DNA from: Bacteroidaceae bacterium
GTDB lineage: Bacteria; Bacteroidota; Bacteroidia; Bacteroidales; Bacteroidaceae
Direction: 5' to 3'
Length of the DNA: 64,000 nucleotides
Assembly (NCBI GenBank): GCA_017940185.1
Contig: JAGAZE010000016.1
Coordinates: 1-64,000, forward strand
Shown: piece by piece, positions 41,766 to 50,636 of the stretch
How positions within the stretch are numbered: the first letter of the stretch is position 1
How the letters are laid out: every line of letters starts with the position of its first letter
Program-made: the position numbers and the translations under genes
The notes under the pieces: model-generated
The model's input: only the letters and a program-made list of their open reading frames with translations
Told to the model about the DNA's origin: nothing
Database searches by the model: none

Positions 41766-42803
41766 TTAGCTGTAAAAGTTTTTTTCGTATGCCTGGAATT
41801 CATCCTTTCCTCTCACGCACCGTCGCCACCAAGCCTGCAGGAATCCGCATCCGTAGCCTGTGAGCTGCACGAAGGCGGCTCCCACGGCGAGGCATCCTAT
41901 CTTGAGCGAGCGATGCTTGACGGTGGCATCGACGAACAGGAGCAGTGCGTAGGCCACGATGGCCAGCAGGGGTGCTGCGCAGAGCCAGTACCAGCGGTGC
42001 GGGTCGTCGTAGTGCATGAGCAGCCGGCCCACAGCGGAGGTGACGATGAGCAGTGCCAGCCCCACGGTGAAGACAGCAGGCAGCAGGTGAACAAGCTTCA
42101 GGCTGCCCGGATGGCGCTTCATGAGATTGATGCGTGCTATGCCGCTGTTGAACACCTGTCGCCAGAACTTGCGGAAGTCGGTCCTTCGCTTGTGCCACAC
42201 CCACGCCTCGCGCAGCAGTTCGCAACGATGGCCGGCTTCGTAGATGCGCAGCGAGAAGTCGACATCTTCGCCAAAGCGCATCTTGGCAAAACCTCCGAGC
42301 TGCTGCCACACATCGCGCCGCACACCCATATTGAACGAGCGGGGATAGAACTTGTCCATCTTCTTCTTTCCTCCGCGTATGCCTCCGGTGGTGAAGAAGG
42401 AGGTCATGGAGTAGGAGATGGCTTTCTGTATGTCGGTGAAGCTGTCGTTGGCAGCATCGGGTCCGCCCCAGGCGGCAATGCTGTCGTCGGACAGTGCGGC
42501 ATCGAGGGCGGGCAGATAGCCCTCGGGCAGCACCACATCGGAGTCGAGCACGATGAAGTAGTCGCCCTGTGCCCGCTCGGCACCATAATTGCGCGCCTGT
42601 CCGGGGCCGCCGTTTTCCTTTGCGAAATAGTGCAGGTCGAGACGGTCGGCATAGCGTTCGCACACCGCTTGGCACGGCACGCTGGAACCGTCTTCCACCA
42701 CTATCACCTCGAAAGCGCTGCCCTGCTGGCACACCAGGCTGGCCAGCAGCTCGTCGACCTCATCGGGACGGTTGTAGACGGGAATGATGAAGGAATATCG
42801 CAT
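41766..42803 (-). CDS. Family 2 glycosyltransferase
   Basis: The 345-residue protein is a GT-A fold glycosyltransferase: FIIPVYNRPDEVDELL at the start, ENGGPGQARNYG, and the DxD-type metal site in FIVLDSDVVLPEG near 90. Two to three hydrophobic helices at about 240-315 anchor it in the inner membrane. The donor and acceptor sugars are unknown and no polysaccharide cluster surrounds it. Confidence 0.9.
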   Translation of the reverse strand: MRYSFIIPVYNRPDEVDELLASLVCQQGSAFEVIVVEDGSSVPCQAVCERYADRLDLHYFAKENGGPGQARNYGAERAQGDYFIVLDSDVVLPEGYLPALDAALSDDSIAAWGGPDAANDSFTDIQKAISYSMTSFFTTGGIRGGKKKMDKFYPRSFNMGVRRDVWQQLGGFAKMRFGEDVDFSLRIYEAGHRCELLREAWVWHKRRTDFRKFWRQVFNSGIARINLMKRHPGSLKLVHLLPAVFTVGLALLIVTSAVGRLLMHYDDPHRWYWLCAAPLLAIVAYALLLFVDATVKHRSLKIGCLAVGAAFVQLTGYGCGFLQAWWRRCVRGKDEFQAYEKNFYS

Positions 42804-42940
42804 AATGGGAGAGGAGAGAGGGGTGTTTCGTCCGCTTAGGGAACAATATTGTATACCTTACATGTGCTATAGATTGATATGCAAAGGAACGCTTTTTTTG
42901 GCATTGCCGATGCCTTAGGGTGTATTTTTCGTCGGTACTG

Positions 42941-44101
42941 TCATGCCATGGCGAGCAGCAGCTGTGCCAGCGCGAACCCCATGTAGGTGCCTATGGCGTA
43001 GCCGAAGAGTCCCACGGCGATGCCGGGGCCGATGACCGACTTGTTGTGCAGGACGCTGCCCACCACGGGTGCAAAGGGCGGCGAGCAGATGAGCGACACG
43101 CTGGTGGTGAGCGTGGTATCTGTATCGAGGCGGAAGAGAGCACTGAGCAACACATGAAACAGCAGCGAGCCCAGTGTGGCGATGGTGATAAAGAGAAACA
43201 TCTGCGGATTGACATCGGTGAGCGTCTTCACACTCACCTGCGATGCCACGGCGACGCTGAAGATGAGTATGAAGAGCGTGCCAGCCTCGAAGGTGCGTTG
43301 CAGGCGGCGCACACCCTTATGCAGCGAAGAGAGTACGGCCAGCAGACTGATGGTGAGTATGAACACGCTCTGGAAGGCCTCCTTGGCAAACAGGCTTGCC
43401 ACGCCGGCCCCCATGGCGATGATGCCGATGGTGAGCAGCAGCCCCTTGGCGAGGTGGGGGAGGTTGTCGCGGCGGAAGAGGCCGAGGAAGAGCTCGTCGT
43501 CGTGACTGTCTATCTTCACCGTGCTATCCACTGGGTCTTCACTGGGTTTGCCACTGGGCATAATCAGGCGCAGCACGCGCTTTCCGAAGATGATGACGAA
43601 AAACAGATAGACGGCACTCATCACAGTGCTGTAGGCAGAGGTGAGGATATAAGTGGTGTTGTCTACCCCCAGTGCCACCTTCAGCGAGGCCAGATTGGCA
43701 TTGCCGCCGGTGTAGAGTCCTGTGAGCATGCCTCCAATGTGTGCAAAGCGCTCGGGGTCGCCCTGCCCACACACCAGAAAGGCCACGGTGATGGCCATGG
43801 TGCACCCCAATAGTCCGAAGCAGGTGCTCTTGATGAAGGCCGGAGCCAGCCGCGACCACTCCTTCAGGTCGGCGGAAAACAGCAGCAGCGGGATGGCAAC
43901 GGGAATGGCAACAGAGGCTACGGCAGTCTGCACGGCATGCATCTCCCCGGTGTCGGGAATCAGCCCGCTCAACCCCAGACCGCAACCGATGACATAGGCC
44001 ACGATGATGCTGCCCACCTTGCGGAGCAGCTTCACCCTATACGTGAGCCACAGAACCAGAAAAGGTAGGCACACGCAAAGCAACACAACGACCGTCTTCA
44101 T
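42941..44101 (-). CDS. DUF819 family membrane protein
   Basis: The 386-residue protein (MKTVVVLLCVCLPFLV) has about ten hydrophobic helices and the DUF819 (YjcL-like) pattern, including LTGLYTGGNANLASLKVAL and the C-terminal SPPFAPVVGSVLHNKSVIGPGIAVGL. It is probably a transporter of unknown substrate. The ATG at 44101 is preferred to a TTG two codons upstream. It lies 43 bp after the outer-membrane protein gene. Confidence 0.82.
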   Translation of the reverse strand: MKTVVVLLCVCLPFLVLWLTYRVKLLRKVGSIIVAYVIGCGLGLSGLIPDTGEMHAVQTAVASVAIPVAIPLLLFSADLKEWSRLAPAFIKSTCFGLLGCTMAITVAFLVCGQGDPERFAHIGGMLTGLYTGGNANLASLKVALGVDNTTYILTSAYSTVMSAVYLFFVIIFGKRVLRLIMPSGKPSEDPVDSTVKIDSHDDELFLGLFRRDNLPHLAKGLLLTIGIIAMGAGVASLFAKEAFQSVFILTISLLAVLSSLHKGVRRLQRTFEAGTLFILIFSVAVASQVSVKTLTDVNPQMFLFITIATLGSLLFHVLLSALFRLDTDTTLTTSVSLICSPPFAPVVGSVLHNKSVIGPGIAVGLFGYAIGTYMGFALAQLLLAMA

Positions 44102-44144
44102 AAGCAAAACCTACTACTTAACTACATACACATAACTCCTAACC

Positions 44145-45509
44145 TCAAAACATATACCCCATCTTTATGTAGAGGTTGCCTTTCTTTCCGTTGTCTTGTC
44201 TGTCGAACGCCATTGCCCAGTCGGCGCTTATCACGAAGTTTTCGTTCATGGCCACCTTCAGTCCGCATCCTCCTGCTACGTGTGGTGCATGGGTTTTTCG
44301 TGTGTCGCGATGGGGTGCTTCTTCTTCGCCCTCGTGCTGCAGCAGGTATTGGTGCGGGTCGGCCACCACGGCGTCGTAGGGCTGCAGCACCATGCCGGCA
44401 TCGACAAAGGGGTTGATACCCACGTAGAACATATTGTTCTTGATTCGGAAATCTACCAGACGGATCCTCACCTCTACGTTGGCGTAGGCCACGCCCGGTG
44501 CCAGTATTCTGTTGCGCAGCACGCCGCGCACGGAGTTGCCGCCACCCAGTCCCTCGCAGAGCGGGCGTTGCAGGTAGAGTTGATTGAGATAGGTGTTGAG
44601 GTAGAACGGGCTTTTGCCCAACAGGTTGAGCTGTGCGCCTATGCAGTAGGCCAGTGTGGTGCGTTTTCCCACCAGGGGCACATAGTGTCGCCAGGCAGCA
44701 TTGAGCTTCAGGTTGTTGTAGCGGTTCATAGCACCGATGCCGGCATAGTAGGTAAAAAACACGTCGGCATGTATGCCTCGGTGTGGGTTTTGCAATTGCG
44801 AGCGCGTGTCGTAGGTGATGCCTCCGTGCAGGTAGGGATGGGTTCCGCCGTCCACCTCGCGCTTGCCGAGATAGCCCAGGCGCACGTAGTTGTCGAAGAG
44901 CGAGGCGGTGTCGGGCAGCAGGTCGTCGCCGCTCTCGTGGCGGTTCATGCGCTTGATGTCTACGCTGCCCACATCGTAGTGGAGCACTCCCGCGCCGGCG
45001 TTCCAATACCATGCTCCGCCGAGCGCCCCCTGCACATCGGCACTCAGGCGCAGCAGGTCGCGATGGTAGCGGTAGTAAGCACGGCTGATATAGGCGGCTT
45101 TGTGCTTGTCTTCATAGTCTTTATTGTAGGTGGTGGCATAGCCGTTGAAGCCATAGAAGTCGCACATCTTGTTGGGGAAGTACGACAGGTCTACGCTCAG
45201 CCGGTGATTGGGGATAAGGTGCTTGGAGTCGTATGACAGGCGGAAAATACCACATCCCTTCGTAGTGTATGCCGCTTCGGCATAGAGCGAGTGGAGATAG
45301 TCGGGATATTGCGTGCCGTCGCCGTAGTAGTAGATGTTGGTCAGTGCTCCATACTGAAACCCCTGGTCGGCATCGAAGGCTACGGAGGGCAGCACGCCCA
45401 CATTCCATCCCTTACGCACCTGACGTGTGGTGTCGTTCTGCGCCACGGCAAGCAGGCTCACGCTCAAGAGCAGGGGCAGGACGGCGAGGCGGTATCTGGC
45501 TGGTATCAT
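44145..45509 (-). CDS. Outer-membrane beta-barrel protein (bacterial surface antigen/Omp85-like)
   Basis: The 454-residue protein has a signal peptide (ending SLLAVAQ) and long amphipathic strands rich in Y, G and N. Segments such as GLGGGNSVRGVLRNRILAPGVAYANVEVR correspond to the conserved RG-containing strand of the Omp85/Bac_surface_Ag barrel. The last residue is phenylalanine, as usual for BAM substrates. No POTRA domains fit in the short N-terminus. A TACCTTTG box lies at 45556-45549. Confidence 0.85.
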   Translation of the reverse strand: MIPARYRLAVLPLLLSVSLLAVAQNDTTRQVRKGWNVGVLPSVAFDADQGFQYGALTNIYYYGDGTQYPDYLHSLYAEAAYTTKGCGIFRLSYDSKHLIPNHRLSVDLSYFPNKMCDFYGFNGYATTYNKDYEDKHKAAYISRAYYRYHRDLLRLSADVQGALGGAWYWNAGAGVLHYDVGSVDIKRMNRHESGDDLLPDTASLFDNYVRLGYLGKREVDGGTHPYLHGGITYDTRSQLQNPHRGIHADVFFTYYAGIGAMNRYNNLKLNAAWRHYVPLVGKRTTLAYCIGAQLNLLGKSPFYLNTYLNQLYLQRPLCEGLGGGNSVRGVLRNRILAPGVAYANVEVRIRLVDFRIKNNMFYVGINPFVDAGMVLQPYDAVVADPHQYLLQHEGEEEAPHRDTRKTHAPHVAGGCGLKVAMNENFVISADWAMAFDRQDNGKKGNLYIKMGYMF

Positions 45510-45692
45510 TGGCTCGTGTTTTTCTTGTTGCAGTGTGTTCTATTGCTGCAAAGGTAGGATTTGTTTTCCTATTATCGCGCTGACCATTAGGACTAATGTA
45601 GAATTGGCATACAGGAAATGGCGGCTTCCGCTATCGGATGCCGCCACTCCCTATATATATAATATGGTGTATCGCGCGATGGAGTCTCTCTC

Positions 45693-48188
45693 TTATTTCA
45701 CCATTACTTTCTTCGTCGTGCCATTGCTCTGCTTTACGATATACACACCTTTCGTTACCGGTTTGCCATAGAGTCGTTTGCCGTCGAGGGTGTACCATTT
45801 GGCGGTGGCGTTTGTTTCTGCATCCATGTTCTTAATGGCAGTAGGTGTCTTATAAGTCAGGTATCCCGGGTTTGACGGTCCGCCATCTACATGGGCATAG
45901 GAGAGCCCTGTGTTATTGCTGTCGTACACCGTACCTGCCCCGCCTTTAAGATTATAGCAAGCTGCAAACATAGAACTGCCACTGCTAACATTGCTTGTAT
46001 CCCAAAGGTTGCTGACTGAGATGGTTTTGAGGGAACGACAATAAAAAAACATCTCGCTCATATTCGTCACATTCGCTGTATTGAAACTGCTCAGGTCAAG
46101 GGACGTGAGAGAAATGCAATTGGGAAACATATAGCCCATATCCGTCACGTTCGCTGTATTGAAATTGCTCAGATTGAGGGATGTTAGGGAGTGGCAATTG
46201 CTGAACATACTGCTGATATTCGTCACGTTCGCTGTATTGAAACTGCTCAGGTCGAGGGATGTAAGGGAACTGCACCCCGAAAACATCGCTCTCATATTCG
46301 TCACATTAGCTGTGTTGAAACTGCTCAGGTCGAGAGATGTAAGGGAACTGCACTCCGAAAACATCTCTCTCATATCCGTCACCTTTTCCGTATTGAAACT
46401 GCTCAGGTCGAGGGATGTGAGGGAACTGCACCCAGAAAACATTCCACCCAAAAAACTGCTCATTTTCGTCACATTCTCTGTATTGAAATTGCTCAAGTTG
46501 AGAGATTTGAGGTATCCACAATCAATAAACATGTTGCTCATATCCGTCACCTTTTCTGTATTAAAGTTACTCAGGTCAAGGGATGTGAGAGCACCGCAAC
46601 CTCTAAACATCCAGCTCATATCCGTTACATTCGCTGTATTGAAACTGCTCAGGTCAAGGGACGTGAGGGAAGAGCAATAGTTGAACATACCGCCCATATT
46701 CGTCACATTCTCCGTATTGAAATTGCTGACATCAAGAGATGTGAGAGACTTGCAACCGCTAAACATCCAGTTCATATCCGTCACCTTTTCCGTATTGAAA
46801 CTGCTCAGGTCGAGGGATGTAAGGGAACTGCACCCCAAAAACATCTCGCTCATATCCGTCATTTCTTCGGTGTTCAGATATTCTATGCCTTTTATCTGTT
46901 TCAAATTAGTGCATTCACTGAATGACAATGTTTTGGGTTTGCAGTTTGCCATTGAGGGGTGGAACTCCACTTCCGTCACATCCGTGCCGATACCATACCC
47001 ATACGGTCTTGCCTTGTCTCCTTTACTGCTTGCTTCAGTGTCGTAATAGAGTGTGGTCTTACCGCCCGTTTCATCTAAAGCATACAGCCGTTCGTTTGAA
47101 GCCGGCTGGATGCCGATTACCGCGCGCTGACCATTGTTATATTCCATATTGTCAAGGGTATAATATTGTTGCTCGTAATATGTACCAGCTACCACATAAC
47201 CGCCGCCCCATCCCCAATTGACATGCCAATATGCGTCATCGTGGTACTGGTAGCCATCAATCACAAAAGCATGACCATCTCCAGAATCAGGAAAACCGGC
47301 ATAAGATATCGGGCGCTGCTGCTGCAATTCGTTGTATAGCATTTCCTCCCAATCGGCGTCAGAATAATTTCTTCTGCTGACTCTTTGCATTGAGGTGATA
47401 TCATAATCCAACAAGTCGTATGCCGCTGGTGTTGCCAATGCACTGCTTCCACTTGGCTCATAGTCCATCTTCACTGCCGTCCCGCAGAGTACCATTAACG
47501 TTGAAAGGACATCTCTCGTTTCATCTGTATAGGGGCGGACTATCTTGTCCCAGTCGATGGTGGTGGGTGGTATCGCGGGCATTTCGATGCCCAGCGTGCC
47601 CGTGGTGTATGCCGGTATGGTGAACGTGGTCTTCTTGGGCCATTGCCAATAGTGCATGATTTGCGCCATCGCCGTGGCTGTGCAGCCTGTTACGCATCGC
47701 TCCCCATCCACTTCCGGGCATTTCAGGTTGTAGGGATAGCCCTGATTGAACTGACATGTCAGCAGGGGAGCAATGTCTGCTTTTTGTGGCGACTTGCGGC
47801 GCTCGGCAGCCACCTCCGGATGCTCGCGCAGCCAGCGCACCTGTGCCGCGCAGTCGTCGAGCCATGCCTGCATGTTGCAGGGAATGGCATCGCTGTCGAT
47901 GGTGCCTTCGTAGGAGTAGCCGAGCACTTCGGGCATGCGCTCGTCGCTGCTCATGATAATGTGGCTACCGTTGGCATCGTCGTTAAAGATATACAGCTCG
48001 TCGCTTGTGCTCACGAGCGAGAGCTGGGGCGCCTTTCGTGGGGCTTTCTTCACCGCGCTGCCAGCCGCTTTGTTGAGAAACGCGGAAGCGCGCATCCGGG
48101 CTGTTTCCATAGAAACTTGCTGTGCCGACAGGGGCAGCGTAAACAGTGCCACGACCAGCATTGATAGTAGGTAAATGTTCTTTCGCAT
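45693..48188 (-). CDS. Secreted C10 (streptopain-like) protease fused to DUF285 repeats
   Basis: The 831-residue protein has a signal peptide (MRKNIYLLSMLVVALFTLPLSAQ), a prodomain (Spi-like, about 25-135) and a papain-fold C10 domain. The catalytic cysteine is C169 in TGCTATAMAQ and the histidine is H306 in GDGHAFVIDGY. From about residue 415 to 740 there are about twelve 23-residue DUF285-type units (SLTSLDLSSFNT-NVTDM--MF-GC), and the C-terminus is the WYTLDGKRLYGKPVTKGVYIV tail. The repeat part is visibly richer in A and T than the neighbouring genes. The start at 48188 begins the signal peptide. A protease with surface-adhesion repeats fits a host- or protein-degrading exported enzyme. 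Confidence 0.92.
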   Translation of the reverse strand: MRKNIYLLSMLVVALFTLPLSAQQVSMETARMRASAFLNKAAGSAVKKAPRKAPQLSLVSTSDELYIFNDDANGSHIIMSSDERMPEVLGYSYEGTIDSDAIPCNMQAWLDDCAAQVRWLREHPEVAAERRKSPQKADIAPLLTCQFNQGYPYNLKCPEVDGERCVTGCTATAMAQIMHYWQWPKKTTFTIPAYTTGTLGIEMPAIPPTTIDWDKIVRPYTDETRDVLSTLMVLCGTAVKMDYEPSGSSALATPAAYDLLDYDITSMQRVSRRNYSDADWEEMLYNELQQQRPISYAGFPDSGDGHAFVIDGYQYHDDAYWHVNWGWGGGYVVAGTYYEQQYYTLDNMEYNNGQRAVIGIQPASNERLYALDETGGKTTLYYDTEASSKGDKARPYGYGIGTDVTEVEFHPSMANCKPKTLSFSECTNLKQIKGIEYLNTEEMTDMSEMFLGCSSLTSLDLSSFNTEKVTDMNWMFSGCKSLTSLDVSNFNTENVTNMGGMFNYCSSLTSLDLSSFNTANVTDMSWMFRGCGALTSLDLSNFNTEKVTDMSNMFIDCGYLKSLNLSNFNTENVTKMSSFLGGMFSGCSSLTSLDLSSFNTEKVTDMREMFSECSSLTSLDLSSFNTANVTNMRAMFSGCSSLTSLDLSSFNTANVTNISSMFSNCHSLTSLNLSNFNTANVTDMGYMFPNCISLTSLDLSSFNTANVTNMSEMFFYCRSLKTISVSNLWDTSNVSSGSSMFAACYNLKGGAGTVYDSNNTGLSYAHVDGGPSNPGYLTYKTPTAIKNMDAETNATAKWYTLDGKRLYGKPVTKGVYIVKQSNGTTKKVMVK

Positions 48189-48251
48189 ATTCAAAGTTGA
48201 TTGATGGTTGTTTTTACTAAAGGTGTCCAAAAGGGCTTTCGGTAGAGACAA

Positions 48252-48402
48252 ACAAAAAAGCGTGGACTCATTACTTCGTCTACGCTATCTAGGTATCGCC
48301 AAACACCTTGCAATCATATTCGAGTAAAGGCCCACGCCGAGATACAACGTGAGCGTCTGCTTTTACTCTTGATTGCTTTCTTTTTTGGCGATTTAAGATA
48401 GC
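48252..48402 (-). ncRNA. Structured RNA with own promoter and terminator
   Basis: The predicted RNA starts at about 48402. Outer stem: GCTATCT and TCGCCA (5' side) pair with TGGCGA and AGATAGC (48284-48304). After a two-sided internal loop of 8-10 nt, GCAATCA/TGATTGC and GAGTAAA/TTTACTC form a second stem, closed by GCTCACG/CGTGGGC with an 11-nt loop. A separate stem AGCGTAGAC/GTCCACGCT (one mismatch) with TTTTTT (48258-48253) is an intrinsic terminator; it shares three bases with the outer stem. The rod with a central bubble recalls 6S RNA, but 119 nt is short for 6S. It may be an independent RNA or a leader controlling the protease gene 64 bp downstream. Confidence 0.72.
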
Positions 48403-48409
48403 AAGAATA

Positions 48410-48417
48410 CAAAGCTA
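48410..48417 (-). promoter_or_regulatory. Promoter box of the structured RNA
   Basis: TAGCTTTG on the minus strand ends 7 bp before the first paired base of the RNA. No clear TTTG element is seen 19-20 bp upstream. Confidence 0.6.
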
Positions 48418-48484
48418 ACGCTTCTTATCTATATGTCTTTTTGTCTGTCGTGTTACATAGGCAGGCATTGTTTTTGTTGATAAT

Positions 48485-48772
48485 TTATTTCGAATAATGA
48501 TATCTCATGGAGATGACGTGTACATACACTTTTCCACTGCTGACAGAATAGACGAGTCGATGCTCGTCGCTGATGCGTTTTGACCACAATCCGCGTAACT
48601 GCCATTTCTAGCGAAGACGTCAAGTATGCCGTCTCATCTTATGCCTGTTCACATTTCGCTCACGGCGTATTTTGCGAAGCGACTTCAGTGCGCACTCCAT
48701 GAGTTCTTCGTCGCCTTGAATGTAGTTCAGTTCGCGAAGTATGGCTGCGTTAATCCGTACTGTTTCACGACT
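48485..48772 (-). pseudogene. Remnants of an antitoxin and a YoeB/Txe-type toxin
   Basis: On the minus strand, 48607-48485 encodes KWQLRGLWSKRISDEHRLVY and then VHVISMRYHYSK before a stop. This is the C-terminal half of a YoeB/Txe RNase toxin (family pattern WSRRI-DEHRLVY...YHY). Just upstream, 48772-48620 encodes RETVRINAAILRELNYIQGDEELMECAL and a basic end, then a stop; this resembles the C-terminus of a cognate antitoxin. The N-terminal half of the toxin and the start of the antitoxin are missing, so the module is dead. Confidence 0.7.
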
Positions 48773-48850
48773 TCAACTATTATATATGTCAGAGACGAAT
48801 GAGGATTGCCATCATCTTGATGGTTGCCGCTACCGTTGGTTTGTCTCTTC

Positions 48851-49417
48851 TTACTCCTTCATGCGTTGCAGGTAACTGCCGTCGCGGGTGTCGACCTGTA
48901 CGAGGTCGCCTTCGTTGATGAAGAGCGGCACGCGTATCTCCACGCCGGTCTCCACTGTGGCGGGCTTGGTGGCATTGGTGGCGGTATCGCCTTTCACGCC
49001 AGGCTCGCTGTGGGTGACACGCAGGGTGGTCTTCACAGGCATCTCGGCATAGAGGATGGTCTCGGTGTCGGCATCGCTCACCACCTCTACGATGTCGCTC
49101 TCCTTCATGTAGTCAACACCGGTGATGAGGTCTTTGGCGATGGGTATCTGCTCGTAGGTCTCCTGGTTCATGAAGATATAGTCTTCGCCTTCCTGATACA
49201 GGTACTGGTAGTTGCGGCGCTCCACGCGCACGTCTTCCAGCGACTCGCCGATGTTGAAGCGCTTTTCCAATACGCGGCCGCTGACAACGTCTTTCAGCGT
49301 GGTGCGCATGATGGTGTTACCCTTACCCGGCTTCACATGCAGGAAGTCGATGCAGAAATACAGTTTGCCATCCATGCGGATGCAAGTACCTTTCTTAATG
49401 TCTTGTGATTTGATCAT
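48851..49417 (-). CDS. efp: Elongation factor P
   Basis: The 188-residue protein relieves ribosome stalling at proline runs. It has the three beta-barrel domains of EF-P, with HVKPGKGNTIMRTTL carrying the tip loop (lysine at about 32), and the C-terminal signature ATKPATVETGVEIRVPLFINEGD. Length is normal. A TACCTTTG box lies at 49463-49456. The gene stands alone. Confidence 0.97.
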   Translation of the reverse strand: MIKSQDIKKGTCIRMDGKLYFCIDFLHVKPGKGNTIMRTTLKDVVSGRVLEKRFNIGESLEDVRVERRNYQYLYQEGEDYIFMNQETYEQIPIAKDLITGVDYMKESDIVEVVSDADTETILYAEMPVKTTLRVTHSEPGVKGDTATNATKPATVETGVEIRVPLFINEGDLVQVDTRDGSYLQRMKE

Positions 49418-49569
49418 GATAGGTTTATGTTTTTGTGTTGATATTATCCGATTTGCAAAGGTAGCACTTTGTGTAAAGAATTCGGCATGAAGTATTAAGT
49501 ATTTTGCATTTCAGGCTGTTATTGCACAAAAAGTGGCGTTGTGCTGCACACCGTTGCACCGAAAAGGAA

Positions 49570-49577
49570 TACCTTTG
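49570..49577 (+). promoter_or_regulatory. Promoter box of cysK
   Basis: TACCTTTG lies 66 bp before the ATG; the -33 element is not clear. The leader then runs through an 8-bp repeat array (49590-49619: GTTGACGA, GTTGAAGA, GTTGACGA, GTTGAC). Confidence 0.55.
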
Positions 49578-49589
49578 CGGCCAATGCGT

Positions 49590-49619
49590 GTTGACGAGTT
49601 GAAGAGTTGACGAGTTGAC
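49590..49619. repeat. Four-unit 8-bp repeat array in the cysK leader
   Basis: Period-8 units of the same GAGTTGAC family as at 13359, here 25 bp before the cysK start codon. Confidence 0.8.
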
Positions 49620-49643
49620 ATCCGACACCCAATACCTAACACT

Positions 49644-50561
49644 ATGATTTACCATCACCTCACCGAGCTCATCGGTCGCACTCCTCTGCTGCTCACCTCC
49701 CGCTTGGCAGGCCAGCAGGCCGACATCGTTGTCAAACTGGAATACTTCAACCCTGGCGGCAGCGTGAAAGACCGCGTGGCACTGGCTATGATTGTCGATG
49801 CCGAAGAGCGCGGCGTGCTGCAACCGGGTGCCACCATCATTGAACCCACCAGCGGCAACACGGGAGTGGGACTGGCTTGGGTGGGCGTGAGCAGGGGCTA
49901 CCGTGTGCTGCTCACCATGCCCGACACCATGAGCGTAGAGCGCCGCAACCTGCTGCGCGCCTATGGGGCCGAACTGGTGCTCACCCCCGGCAGCGACGGC
50001 ATGAAAGGAGCAATAGCCAAGGCCAAGGCCATCAACGAGAGCACGCCAGGTTCAGTCATCCTCGGACAGTTTGCCAACCCCGCCAACCCCGCCATACACG
50101 AGCGCACCACGGGCGAGGAGATATGGATTGACACCGAAGGGCGCATCGACATCTTCGTGGCAGGTGTAGGCACCGGCGGTACCGTGAGCGGCACCGGGCA
50201 CGCTCTCAAGCGTCATAACGCCAACATACAGGTGGTCGCCGTAGAGCCTGCCACATCGCCGGTGCTCTCCAAAGGCACACCAAGCAAGCACGGCATACAG
50301 GGCATAGGAGCCGGCTTCGTGCCCGACACCTACGACGCACAAACGGTTGACACCATCATCGCCATAACCGACGACGAGGCACGACAGGGAGCACGCAGCC
50401 TGGCACAACGCGAAGGGCTGCTCGTGGGCATCTCATCGGGAGCCGCCTACAGCGCAGCACTGCAACTGGCCATGATGCCTGAAAACAAAGACAAGACCAT
50501 CGTGGCACTGCTGCCCGACACCGGCGAACGATACCTCTCCACAGGACTCTTCAACAACTGA
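49644..50561 (+). CDS. cysK: Cysteine synthase A (O-acetylserine sulfhydrylase)
   Basis: The 305-residue PLP enzyme makes cysteine from O-acetylserine and sulfide. The PLP lysine is K42 in NPGGSVKDRVA; EPTSGNTGVGLA binds the substrate carboxylate and GVGTGGTVSGTG binds the PLP phosphate. The length is typical of CysK. The serine acetyltransferase gene follows 75 bp downstream, so the two steps of cysteine synthesis are paired. Confidence 0.96.
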   Translation: MIYHHLTELIGRTPLLLTSRLAGQQADIVVKLEYFNPGGSVKDRVALAMIVDAEERGVLQPGATIIEPTSGNTGVGLAWVGVSRGYRVLLTMPDTMSVERRNLLRAYGAELVLTPGSDGMKGAIAKAKAINESTPGSVILGQFANPANPAIHERTTGEEIWIDTEGRIDIFVAGVGTGGTVSGTGHALKRHNANIQVVAVEPATSPVLSKGTPSKHGIQGIGAGFVPDTYDAQTVDTIIAITDDEARQGARSLAQREGLLVGISSGAAYSAALQLAMMPENKDKTIVALLPDTGERYLSTGLFNN

Positions 50562-50636
50562 CGAACCCACGAAGGTAAACCATGACAACTGCCTGTCGTG
50601 ATAACATGTAATAACGACACATCTTTCCTCTCTAAT

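Larger units (their letters stand above)
48189..48850. other. 660-bp gap: structured RNA plus a decayed toxin-antitoxin pair
   Basis: On the minus strand this gap contains the RNA unit 48252-48417 near the protease gene and remnants of an antitoxin and a YoeB-type toxin (48485-48772). The remaining bases carry no recognisable gene. Confidence 0.7.

Noticed and set aside
45600..45692. Small gene between the outer-membrane protein and protease genes
   Set aside because: Only short frames without ribosome binding site; contains an AT-only stretch and no recognisable product.
48252..48402. 6S RNA as a firm identification
   Set aside because: The shape is similar but the rod is only about 119 nt and the closing stem and bubble were judged by eye; kept as an unnamed RNA.
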